This document shows, piece after piece, positions 52,898 through 61,203 of a DNA stretch of 64,000 nt. The position numbers were made by a program, and so were the translations under genes. Every line of letters begins with the position of its first letter. Positions within the stretch are counted from its first letter, which is position 1. Below the pieces are notes generated by a model. The model did not search any database and was not told the origin of the DNA. It worked only from the letters and a program-made list of their open reading frames with translations. Source of the stretch: JAAYDI01 sp052034005 (lineage in GTDB: Bacteria > Planctomycetota > Planctomycetia > Pirellulales > Pirellulaceae); NCBI GenBank assembly GCA_052034005.1, contig JBPOJB010000016.1, positions 1-64,000 of the forward strand. The letters run 5' to 3'.

Positions 52898-54091
52898 TCA
52901 GGTGTGGTAGTCGGCGTTGATCGCCACATATTCGGCCGTCAGGTCGCTGGTCCAGAACCGAATACCGGCCGGCCCCTGGCCCACGGACAGTTCGATGTGC
53001 GTTTCATGCTGTTGGCGCATCGACTGCGAGACGGCATCCGGATCGAACGCCACGGGCTCGCCGCGTTGGTAGAGCAGCGCGCCGTTGACACGCAGGTCGA
53101 CCTGTTGCGGGTCGAACGGAACCTGGGCGTAGCCGGCGGCCGACACGATGCGGCCCCAATTCGGATCGGCGCCGGCGACGGCCGTTTTCACCAGGGCGCT
53201 GTTGGCCACGGTCTGGGCGATCTGCCGTGCGGCGGCGACGGTGGCGCAGCCGCGCACATCGATCGTGATCAGGTGGGACGCACCTTCCCCGTCGCTGGGG
53301 ATCATGCGCGCCAGTTCCACGCACGACTCCCGGAGCAGGAGTCGGAACTGGTCGAGTTGTGCGCCCGCCAGCGGTTGGCCGCCCGCCTGGCCGCTCGAGA
53401 GCAGCAGGAGCGAGTCGTTGGTGCTCATATGCCCCTCGACGCTGATACAGTTGAAGCTGGCGTCGGCGGCCTCCTGCAGCACCGACTGAGCCACGTCCAT
53501 GCTCAGGGGTGCATCGGTCAGGATGATGCCCAGCAACGTCGCCATGTTTGGACCGATCATGCCGGCGCCTTTGGCCATCCCCGCGATCCGGACCGGCCGG
53601 TCGCCGATGGTCAGCGTGCGGCAGGCGACTTTATGGTGGCGATCGGTGGTGAGGATACCGCGGGCGGCGTCGAGGAAGGAGGCTTCGTCATCGCCGAGAC
53701 GTTGGGCGGCAGCCAGGATGCCGTGCCTGACCTTATCCATCGGCAGGAACTCGCCGATGATGCCGGTCGAGAGCACGAGGGCGGCGTCCTCGGCGGCGCC
53801 GCAGGCCGCAGCCGCACAGCGGGCCATCTCGAGGGCATCGCGCAGGCCGCGCGGGCCGGTGCAGGCGTTGGCGTTCCCGGAATTGGCCACCACGGCACGG
53901 ATCCGCATGGAAGGAGTCCGTGCCCGATCGACCGCCACGGGCGCCGCGAAAATCAGGTTGCGCGTATAGACGCCGGCCGCTACGCAGGGCTCGTCGGCCA
54001 CGATCAGGGTCAGATCGTGCCGGGCCGGGTCGCTCTTGATCCCGCAATGCACGCCCGCCATCCGAAATCCGCCGGGTACGAAGCGACTCAT
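52898..54091 (-). CDS. argJ: Bifunctional ornithine acetyltransferase/N-acetylglutamate synthase
   Basis: The 397-residue protein has the ArgJ self-cleaving and catalytic motif KGAGMIGPNMATLLGIIL near residue 180, where the Thr in MATLL becomes the nucleophile of the beta subunit after cleavage. NSGNANACTG and GMAKGAG segments are typical. It transfers acetyl from N-acetylornithine to glutamate, closing the acetyl cycle of arginine synthesis. GAGGAG is 12 bases before the ATG at 54091; an in-frame TTG at 54097 has closer spacing and could be the true start. argC lies just upstream (42 bases), so the two are probably co-transcribed. Confidence 0.95.
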   Translation of the reverse strand: MSRFVPGGFRMAGVHCGIKSDPARHDLTLIVADEPCVAAGVYTRNLIFAAPVAVDRARTPSMRIRAVVANSGNANACTGPRGLRDALEMARCAAAACGAAEDAALVLSTGIIGEFLPMDKVRHGILAAAQRLGDDEASFLDAARGILTTDRHHKVACRTLTIGDRPVRIAGMAKGAGMIGPNMATLLGIILTDAPLSMDVAQSVLQEAADASFNCISVEGHMSTNDSLLLLSSGQAGGQPLAGAQLDQFRLLLRESCVELARMIPSDGEGASHLITIDVRGCATVAAARQIAQTVANSALVKTAVAGADPNWGRIVSAAGYAQVPFDPQQVDLRVNGALLYQRGEPVAFDPDAVSQSMRQQHETHIELSVGQGPAGIRFWTSDLTAEYVAINADYHT

Positions 54092-54133
54092 CCGCAATAC
54101 TCTCTCCTCGGCGTTCCACGGCGCCGCCGCGCG

Positions 54134-55141
54134 TCAGAAGGCCGTGGTTTCGGGGAACCCGTGCATCAAATTGAAATTCTGCACGGCCGCGCCCGAGGCG
54201 CCTTTGACCAGGTTGTCGATGCAGCTGAACACCACGACGCGCCCGCGGACCAACCGGGCTGTGACGTCGCAGAAATTCGAGCCGGCCACATCCTTCGTGG
54301 CCGGCAGGTGGTCCACCACGCGCACGAACGGCTTGCCAACGTAGAATTCGCGCAACGTCCCGAGCAGCTGCTCCTCGGTCACATCGCCCGTCGGCCGGGC
54401 ATAGGCGGTGGTCAGAATCCCACGATCCATGGGGATCAGATGCGGCGTGAACACGACCTGGATCTCCTCCCCGCAGGCCGCCGACAGCACCTGGTCGATC
54501 TCCGGCGTGTGGCGGTGCCGCCCCACGTTGTATGCCACCACGCTCTCGTTGCACTCCGGGTAGTGCGTCATCAGCTTCGGCGCGCGCCCCGCCCCGCTCA
54601 CGCCGCTCTTCGAGTCCACGATGATCCCCGCCCGGTCGATCAAGCCGGATTTCAAGAACGGGGCCAACGCCAGGATCGCACCGGTCGGATAGCAGCCCGG
54701 ATTGGCGATCAGCCGGGCTGGCGGAATCCGGTCCCCGAACAGTTCGGGCAGCCCGTAGACCGCCTCACTCAGGCGGTCGGGATCGACATGTTTCTGCCCG
54801 TACCACTCCGCGTACACCTCGGCGCTGGCGAGCCGGTAGTCGGCGCTGAAATCGACGACCCGCTTGCCCGCGTCGAGCAGCTGACGCACGACCGACGCGG
54901 AGGCGCCATGAGGCAGACAACTGAACACGCAGTCGCACCGCGCCGCCACCTGGGTCGGCTCAAGATCCTCCAGTCGCATGTCCAGCCGGCCTGCCAACTG
55001 CGGATGGATGGCCGCCACGTGCGGGTTGCCCTCCTGGCGACTGGTCAGCACCGCGAGTTCGACCTCCGGATGGTGGAGCAGGATCTTGATCAATTCGACA
55101 GCCGTGTACCCGGTCGCACCGAGAATCCCAATACGAATCAT
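54134..55141 (-). CDS. argC: N-acetyl-gamma-glutamyl-phosphate reductase
   Basis: The 335-residue protein starts MIRIGILGATGYTAVELIKI, the NADP-binding GxxGxxG of ArgC. The catalytic cysteine is near residue 148 in ANPGCYPTGA, and the substrate-binding histidine segment HHRHTPEI-like YNVGRHRHTPEIDQ and PHLIPMDRGILTT are present. It reduces N-acetylglutamyl phosphate to the semialdehyde. GAGGAG sits five bases before the ATG at 55141. With argJ directly downstream this is the start of an arginine pair; argB and argD are not adjacent. Confidence 0.96.
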   Translation of the reverse strand: MIRIGILGATGYTAVELIKILLHHPEVELAVLTSRQEGNPHVAAIHPQLAGRLDMRLEDLEPTQVAARCDCVFSCLPHGASASVVRQLLDAGKRVVDFSADYRLASAEVYAEWYGQKHVDPDRLSEAVYGLPELFGDRIPPARLIANPGCYPTGAILALAPFLKSGLIDRAGIIVDSKSGVSGAGRAPKLMTHYPECNESVVAYNVGRHRHTPEIDQVLSAACGEEIQVVFTPHLIPMDRGILTTAYARPTGDVTEEQLLGTLREFYVGKPFVRVVDHLPATKDVAGSNFCDVTARLVRGRVVVFSCIDNLVKGASGAAVQNFNLMHGFPETTAF

Positions 55142-55293
55142 GCCCACTCCTCGCGTTCAACCACCAGTCCGCGTGCCATCGTGCACGCCCGCGCCGAGCA
55201 CTCGCGCGCCGACCAGACAGTATACTCGACCGCCCGATTTGTCCAACCGTCAGCCGCCGCGCGGCGGGCAGGCCGGTTCCGCCCGCCGGCGAC

Positions 55294-55932
55294 TCAAGCC
55301 CCCGCATCGACGCAGACCTCGGCCAGCTCGGCCAGGATCATGCCGGTGGCGCCCCAGACGCGATCTGCGCCCCAGACGATGTCCCGTGCGCGAAACCGGA
55401 TCCCCCGGCGCCCGACCACGTGCCACGAGCGCGCGGCCGGATCCCACAACCGCGCCAGCGGCAACTCGATCAGCCGCGCCACCTCCGACCGGTTCGGCTC
55501 AAACGCAGGGCGCGCGTCGGTCACGGCCACGCAGGGCACGACCCAGAAGTTGCTCGCGAACACGTACAGCGGCGACAGGCAGCCCAGGACTTGCAAGCCG
55601 GCGTCCGTCGCGCCCAGCTCCTCCACGTACTCGCGCACCGCACACGCTACCGGACCCTCGCCCGGCTCGTGCATCCCGCCGGGCAGACTGATCTGCCCCG
55701 CATGATCGACCATCTGCGCAGGGCGCTCGGTGAGCGGCACATGCCAGGCGCCGGCGTGCGGGTAGAGCAGGACCAGCACCGCCGCGTGCCGCGCGTCCCA
55801 CGCGGGCGGCCCGAAGTGCCGGCCGTAGGCCAGCTCCGACGTCAACGTGCGCTGCGCGCGCGGGCCCGGCAGCGGCCTTTGCAGCCGCCTCTGCAGGTGC
55901 ACGGGCAGTGAATCGCCCAGAGGATCAATCAT
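55294..55932 (-). CDS. Nudix hydrolase (CoA pyrophosphatase-like)
   Basis: The 212-residue protein carries the Nudix box GGMHEPGEGPVACAVREYVEELG (about residues 84-106, G-x5-E-x7-R-E-x-x-E-E-x-G), preceded by DHAGQISLPGG, a pattern specific to the NudL/CoA-pyrophosphatase subfamily, where Q-I-x-F/L-P-G-G-x-x-E precedes the box. It should hydrolyse CoA or a related nucleotide diphosphate. The ATG at 55932 overlaps the preceding membrane-protein gene; an ATG at 55953 would lengthen it by seven residues. Neither has a good ribosome-binding site. Confidence 0.87.
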   Translation of the reverse strand: MIDPLGDSLPVHLQRRLQRPLPGPRAQRTLTSELAYGRHFGPPAWDARHAAVLVLLYPHAGAWHVPLTERPAQMVDHAGQISLPGGMHEPGEGPVACAVREYVEELGATDAGLQVLGCLSPLYVFASNFWVVPCVAVTDARPAFEPNRSEVARLIELPLARLWDPAARSWHVVGRRGIRFRARDIVWGADRVWGATGMILAELAEVCVDAGA

Positions 55933-57604
55933 CGGGAGGTGAGAGGGGCGCATGGTCTGGAATCATGGAATCGGCAACCTCAGATCCCGCCGGCCTCTCG
56001 CTCCCCGCCCGATACACCTCGAACCACCCCTCTTCCCGGGGCGAGGCCGGGTAGAGGCGCGGGAACCCTAGCCGCCGTCTCGTAGCGCCACGGTCGACCA
56101 CGATGTAGTCCACCTGCTCGCGCTGCACGATCTCGAGCAGCCGTTCATCGGACCAGGCGCCCAGTCCACGCTCGACCACCGCCGGCGGATAGATCTCGTG
56201 CAACAGGCGCCACCAGGCGACAATGCTCGAAGCGTCTTGCGGGATATCCTTCCAGCATGCGACCTCCGCACGCTGGGCGTACCACTTGAACGTCTGTTGA
56301 TGGCGCGGCGTGAGGAACCGCGCATGAGGCTCGGTGTGCTGGTCGATCCACCGGCAGGCGTCCTGCCACGCCCGGTAGCGGGCCGTCTGTTGGCGATCGG
56401 TCCACGCGCCCCGGGGGCTGGACTGCACAATGCCGCCGGGCCGGAAGTCGCGCTGCTGGTCCACATACAGGCTGCCCAGCAACAACATCGGGGCCAGCAC
56501 GGCCGCCGCCCAGAGCGCGCGGACCGCCCAATGCCCACGCGACTCCCACCGCCTGAGCACCAACGGCACCGCCAACGAGACCACCAGCGGCACCGCCACA
56601 TCGGACAGGCGGAACCAGTAGAACCGCAGCACGCGGGCAGCCCACGTCGGATCGCACAGGAGGGCCAGGTCCAGGAAGATCCCGAGCACGCTGATGGTCA
56701 ACGCGCCGACGGCGAAGCCGTGCAGCCGGGACCAGGGCTCGCAGCGCCGCGCCAGCCGCGCCAACAGCACCCACGCGAGCAGGAGCGATCCGAACAGGGC
56801 CAGCCGCCTGGGCGCAAACAGGTGGAACACCAGGTGGTGCGACAGACGGCCGAATACGTAGATCAGGTTGGCTTCCGCCGCCGTGGCCGCCGCCACGCCG
56901 GCCGACAGCCGCCACGCCGGCAGCAGCCCAGCCAGCGCCAGACCGCCGCCGACCAGCAGGCCCGGCCCCATGCAGCGCAGCGCCGGCCGAGTAGGGCCGG
57001 AGAGCAGCCATGCGAGCGCCGCGGCGACCATGCTCCAACCGCCCACCAGGACATGCATCGCCGTGGCCGCTCCGAACCAGGCCCACCCACCGGCCCAGCG
57101 CTGCAGCGCCAGCGCGCGTAGACCGCCAAACACACAGACGTAAGCCACGCTCTTCGCTTCAAAACCCCCAACGGCCCACTCGCCCGCCAAATGACCGTAC
57201 CTGGTGAGCATCAGGAACCAGGCGGCGGTCAACACGCTCACGTAACGAGAGGGGAGAATCGCCCAGCTCAGCCGCTGCCACGCCCAGGCCACCAGGACCC
57301 ACGTCCCGAGCCGACCGCACCAGGTCATAGCCCCAAGGGAAAGCCAGCGGGTGGGCCAGCCGAACAGGCCGTAAAACGCGCCGTGCGCAGCAGCCGAATC
57401 GAGAAAGATGTCGGGCCCGCACCAGCCGGGATCCCAGTAGCGCTTGGCTTTGGCCAGATAATGAGCCTCGTTGACGTCCGGCGCCGGTGTGCCGGCCACA
57501 AGCAAGATCAGGGCGACGATGACCGCCACCTCCGCGACGTGGGCGTGCCACGATGGGTTGCCGGTCTGCTCCGCCCTGCACGGCTCGGTGGCGTGACTGA
57601 TCAT
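55925..57604 (-). CDS. Polytopic membrane protein of unknown function
   Basis: The 559-residue product has ten or so hydrophobic segments (for example VAVIVALILLVAGTPAP, LAGLLPAWRLSAGVAAATAA, LALFGSLLLAWVLLARLA, VPLVVSLAVPLVLRRW) and a C-terminal soluble part with FRFYWFRLSDVA and W-rich LTPRHQQTFKWYAQRAEVAC. The layout resembles the planctomycete/cyanobacterial DUF6798-type membrane proteins and, more loosely, glycosyltransferase-like membrane enzymes. There is no DxD motif in the visible loops, so a transferase role is unproven. The stop overlaps the Nudix gene; the two are probably transcribed together. Confidence 0.82.
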   Translation of the reverse strand: MISHATEPCRAEQTGNPSWHAHVAEVAVIVALILLVAGTPAPDVNEAHYLAKAKRYWDPGWCGPDIFLDSAAAHGAFYGLFGWPTRWLSLGAMTWCGRLGTWVLVAWAWQRLSWAILPSRYVSVLTAAWFLMLTRYGHLAGEWAVGGFEAKSVAYVCVFGGLRALALQRWAGGWAWFGAATAMHVLVGGWSMVAAALAWLLSGPTRPALRCMGPGLLVGGGLALAGLLPAWRLSAGVAAATAAEANLIYVFGRLSHHLVFHLFAPRRLALFGSLLLAWVLLARLARRCEPWSRLHGFAVGALTISVLGIFLDLALLCDPTWAARVLRFYWFRLSDVAVPLVVSLAVPLVLRRWESRGHWAVRALWAAAVLAPMLLLGSLYVDQQRDFRPGGIVQSSPRGAWTDRQQTARYRAWQDACRWIDQHTEPHARFLTPRHQQTFKWYAQRAEVACWKDIPQDASSIVAWWRLLHEIYPPAVVERGLGAWSDERLLEIVQREQVDYIVVDRGATRRRLGFPRLYPASPREEGWFEVYRAGSERPAGSEVADSMIPDHAPLSPPDD

Positions 57605-57732
57605 GCATCCATCCTACGGGAAAACCGGGGTTGATCCTGGACGCCTCCAAAATAGCAGATAAGCCACACTTCATGGAACGTACAAAACGTGCGACAATAG
57701 CAGAGCATAGACACCAGACTGAGGAGCTGCGC

Positions 57733-59205
57733 ATGCAGTGTTTCCCTGACCGAACGGCCGGTCGCCGCGCGATGTGGACCGGAGCGGCGGCCTGGGCGGT
57801 CGTCGCCCTCTCGGGCTGCCCGTGGCACGACAACGCCCCCAAAGACCAGTCGATCCCCCAAGCGAAGCCGACCCCGATGCGTGTGGTGGTGGTCGAGGAC
57901 GGTCCGTTTGCCGAGGTGATCGAGCGGCAGTGGAAAGCTCGCATTGACAACGAGTTGCAGCTCACCCAGATGTCGATCGCCCAGATCGAGGCGGCCAAGC
58001 AGCTCGCGATGGATATCATTTTCTACCCCTCCGCCTGCCTTGGGACGCTGGTCGAGCACAAGCTGGTTGCCGAACCGTCCGCCGAGGTCTTGGCAGGCCC
58101 GGAGTATGCCGCGCGTGACGTGCTGGAGCTGCAGCGGACGGTGGAGAACCGCTGGGGCGAGAAGATCTACGCGTTCTCGTTCGGGTCGCCGAGCCTCGTG
58201 CTCATGTACCGCGCCGACCTGTTCGAGCAGTTGAAGCTGGAACCGCCAGAAACGTGGACTCAGTACGCCGCACTCCTGCCCCAGCTGGCACACGACCCGT
58301 CCAGCGCGGCTGCGCCGGGAGAGGATCAGCCCTGGTCGGCTGCCATCGAACCGCTGGGCGAAGGCTGGGGCGCGAAGATCCTGCTGGCCCGCGCAGCCGC
58401 CTACGTGTCGCATCCCAGCCAGTTCTCGGCCCTGTTCGACTACGCGACCATGGAACCGCTGTTGACCAGGCCGCCGTTCCTGCGCGCGCTGGAGGAGCTG
58501 GTCGCAGCCGCACGGACCAGCACCGTGGACCTGACACACTACACGCCCGAGTCGGCGCGCCGCGCGTTGATGGCGGGCCGAACCGCCATGGCGCTGACCT
58601 GGCCGTCCCGAACCACCCACGACGGCAAACCGCTGCCGCTGGCCGAGGGCGTACGGATCGATTTCGCCAAGCCGCCCGGGTCGGATACCGTCTACAATTT
58701 CAGCGAGCAGCTCTGGACCCCGCGCGGTGAGGCGGGCAAGTCGATGCATGTCCCGCTGCTGGGCACGGCCGGTGTACTCGCGTCGGTCGGCACGAACGCA
58801 CGGCGGCCCAAGGAAGCCGCCCGCATCCTGGCGCTCATGAGCGGCCCGGAATGGAGCCCCCGGCTCTGTCCGCTGTGCCGCACCACCACCATGTTCCGCC
58901 AATCGCATGCGAAGAACCCCGACCTGTGGACCGACGAGATGCTGCCGCGCGAATCGAGCGACCGCTATGCGGAAATCCTGCGGGCTTCGCAATCCGAAGT
59001 GGCCAGCCTAATCGCCCCGCGTCTGCCCGGCTGGCAACGCTATCTGGCGGCCCTGGATCAGGCGGTCCAGGATGCGTGCACCGGCGCCCAGACACCGACC
59101 GCCGCGCTGGAACACGCCGTCGAGGCGTGGAATGCCATCACCCACGAACTCGGCCTCGACGCCCAGCAGAAGGCCTACACCCGCTCCCTCGGCCTCGAAC
59201 CGTGA
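57733..59205 (+). CDS. Extracellular solute-binding lipoprotein (ABC-type)
   Basis: The 490-residue product has a lipoprotein signal (TGAAAWAVVALSGC) and a mature part like the family 1 solute-binding proteins of sugar ABC transporters: VVVEDGPFAEVIERQWKARI, FYPSACLGTLVEHKLVAEPS, FSFGSPSLVLMYRADLFEQL and FNFSEQLWTPRGEAGK-like segments. The GAGGAG six bases before the ATG at 57733 fixes the start; an in-frame ATG at 57673 is less likely. There are no permease or ATPase genes next to it, so its transporter must be encoded elsewhere or it serves another role such as sensing. Confidence 0.83.
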   Translation: MQCFPDRTAGRRAMWTGAAAWAVVALSGCPWHDNAPKDQSIPQAKPTPMRVVVVEDGPFAEVIERQWKARIDNELQLTQMSIAQIEAAKQLAMDIIFYPSACLGTLVEHKLVAEPSAEVLAGPEYAARDVLELQRTVENRWGEKIYAFSFGSPSLVLMYRADLFEQLKLEPPETWTQYAALLPQLAHDPSSAAAPGEDQPWSAAIEPLGEGWGAKILLARAAAYVSHPSQFSALFDYATMEPLLTRPPFLRALEELVAAARTSTVDLTHYTPESARRALMAGRTAMALTWPSRTTHDGKPLPLAEGVRIDFAKPPGSDTVYNFSEQLWTPRGEAGKSMHVPLLGTAGVLASVGTNARRPKEAARILALMSGPEWSPRLCPLCRTTTMFRQSHAKNPDLWTDEMLPRESSDRYAEILRASQSEVASLIAPRLPGWQRYLAALDQAVQDACTGAQTPTAALEHAVEAWNAITHELGLDAQQKAYTRSLGLEP

Positions 59206-59410
59206 TGGGAGGGGCTTCCCGTCGCGCCGTGCGCCCCGCCGGGCAGCCTCGCCGACCAAGCTCCCGGTCTGGCAGCCAGGCGTGCGCCCAACGGCAACCG
59301 TCGGGCGTGGGTGCCGTCCGCGAGCCGCCCCTTCCCGCCGCTCGCCGGCTCGGTTGCAGAATACGGCCGGCAATACTAGAATCGTGTATCCAGCCGGCAA
59401 CGGCACCGCC

Positions 59411-59483
59411 GGGGCGGTAGCTCAACTGGGAGAGCGCAGCGTTCGCAATGCTGAGGTCGAGGGTTCGAGCCCCTTCCGCTCCA
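59411..59483 (+). tRNA. tRNA-Ala (anticodon CGC)
   Basis: Acceptor GGGGCGG/CCGCTCC with the G3-U70 pair that identifies alanine tRNAs, D-arm GCTC/GAGC, anticodon stem CAGCG/TGCTG with loop TTCGCAA (anticodon CGC), T-arm GAGGG/CCCTT around TTCGAGC. Discriminator A; CCA is not encoded. Confidence 0.95.
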
Positions 59484-59484
59484 C

Positions 59485-59880
59485 TTACGCAGAGTCCTCA
59501 TTCCACGCGCAGTCGCCGACGAAGTCGAACTCGGGCAGACGGTTTTCCGTCGGCATGAGGCTGCCGGTCGCCTCGCAGAGCTCCAGCTGCCCGGTGAAAC
59601 GGCAGCCGACGCGGAACGCCAGGTGGCCACACATCTCGATCAGTTCGGTGTGGACCACGCGGGCCGTGAGATAGGCCAGATCGGGCGCCAGGCCCAACGC
59701 GATCACCAGCTCCTCGAAATCCGGACGCGTGGCTTGAAAGAACGCGAAACCGTCCGACGAGATGTCGGCGCAGCGCACCGTCTGAAACATGTCGGGCGTC
59801 GGCCACTTCCCAGGATCCAGACGCGCGATCTGCTGCTCGACACCGAACGTCCGCCGCGTGGTGGCTCGACTCTCCTGCAT
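59485..59880 (-). CDS. PilZ-domain protein (c-di-GMP binding)
   Basis: The 131-residue product starts MQESRATTRRTFGVEQQIAR with the RxxxR motif of PilZ domains and has the paired DISSDGFAFF ([D/N]xSxxG) motif about 35 residues later, then the beta-barrel with FRVGCRFTGQLEL. PilZ proteins bind cyclic di-GMP through these two motifs. The gene sits within 1.4 kb of a GGDEF-EAL gene (61204-63300), an enzyme pair that makes or degrades this messenger, which suggests but does not prove a functional link. It starts next to the tRNA-Ala gene. Confidence 0.85.
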   Translation of the reverse strand: MQESRATTRRTFGVEQQIARLDPGKWPTPDMFQTVRCADISSDGFAFFQATRPDFEELVIALGLAPDLAYLTARVVHTELIEMCGHLAFRVGCRFTGQLELCEATGSLMPTENRLPEFDFVGDCAWNEDSA

Positions 59881-60117
59881 GGATGCACTCGCTATGGACA
59901 CGCTCGCCGGTTCAGCGCGTGCGCGCGGGCCGCGGCAACGCTCGACCTGCTTAAACACAAACGCCTGAGGGAGACCCTGCCGTCCCCCCTCTTGGGAAGC
60001 CTAGCTCGCTGCGCCCGCATGTCAAATCGCGGGCGCCGGCGGCCGTTGAGCCGGGAAATGCGGGGAATAACGGCGGATCCGACCCATGCCATCCGCCTGC
60101 CGGGCGGCTCGACCGGG

Positions 60118-60921
60118 TCACCGCCCGATCTGCTCCTGGACGTAGAGTTCGTACCCCTGCCGCGAACGCTTGATGGCAAACCGCGTCACGAAGATATCGC
60201 TGGGCTTGCGGCCTTTGTACTCCAGCTCCAGCCTGGCCAGCCTTTCGGCGGTGGCCGGCGGCCAGAGATGCAGGATCAGATCCTCGCCTGCATCGATGTG
60301 GGCGTTCTTGAGCAGTGCTTTGTCGGCCTTCACCAGGTTGCCGCTGTTCCAAGTCCAGTAGATCCGCGTCTCGTCGGCGCGCGTCCCGGTGCGCCTTCTC
60401 GAATCGGCCGCTCCCGGTTTCTCCAGATACTCGATCGTCCCGTCCGGCCGCACGACGCCCAGTTCCACTCCCAGCGCGGTCAACTGTCGGGCGTATTCGG
60501 TTTCGGTGGTGCCCTCCGGGAACTGAATCTGCCAGCGCCGGCTCTCGGGGATGTCGCGTGGCGGAGCGGGCTCCGCAGTCGGCTCGGGCAATCTCTCCGG
60601 CGGTAGCTCGCCAGGCAGGTCGCCGATCCCCTCCAGGTCGTCCACCGAGATGGAGTGGTTCAGGAGCGTTATCGACTCGCGACACTCGCTCGTCTCTTGA
60701 CTCAGCCGCTGCGGCGCCGGGGGCCCTGCTTCGGTGACCGCCGGGCGCGCGACCTCGGAATGTGTCGAAGGCGCCCTGGCCCAACCGATCAGGAAGACCA
60801 GGAGCACCAACGCGCTCCAACCGCAGACGACCAACAGAATATCGCGATACAGGCGTGTCGCGTGCGTCGCGCGTCGCTGCGCAGCGCGTTGCGGCGACAC
60901 CGTCGAATCGGTCGAGTCCAT
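60118..60921 (-). CDS. Membrane-anchored protein of unknown function
   Basis: The 267-residue product has a single membrane segment (about residues 27-46, LLVVCGWSALVLLVFLIGWA) followed by an acidic Pro/Glu-rich linker and a C-terminal domain (about 130-267) with WQIQFPEGTTETEYARQLTA and FVTRFAIKRSRQGYELYVQE. The domain has mixed helix and strand character and is shared with planctomycete hypotheticals. The ATG at 60921 follows cleanly from a short charged N-terminus. I do not recognise a family. Confidence 0.8.
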   Translation of the reverse strand: MDSTDSTVSPQRAAQRRATHATRLYRDILLVVCGWSALVLLVFLIGWARAPSTHSEVARPAVTEAGPPAPQRLSQETSECRESITLLNHSISVDDLEGIGDLPGELPPERLPEPTAEPAPPRDIPESRRWQIQFPEGTTETEYARQLTALGVELGVVRPDGTIEYLEKPGAADSRRRTGTRADETRIYWTWNSGNLVKADKALLKNAHIDAGEDLILHLWPPATAERLARLELEYKGRKPSDIFVTRFAIKRSRQGYELYVQEQIGR

Positions 60922-61203
60922 GGGTGCGTTCCTCCGTCAGGACGTGTCATCTGCCGGCAGGTGTCGCCAGGCGACCGGCGCACTGCACACGGCCGCCCTG
61001 GCGGGCGAACCTCCGGCAGGCATCCATGGCACAACCCGCCACGATCCGCAACGCCGAGATACCGGGCAGGAAGAGCTCGACCGTCAGCCTAATGCCGCCG
61101 CGCGCGGGTGTCAACAACAAGGGCCTCAGCGCGGTCATCCAGCGCATCCGAAATGCCGCCGCGCACAGGTCAACAACGCCGGCCGCCCTGGTGGGGCCGT
61201 TGG

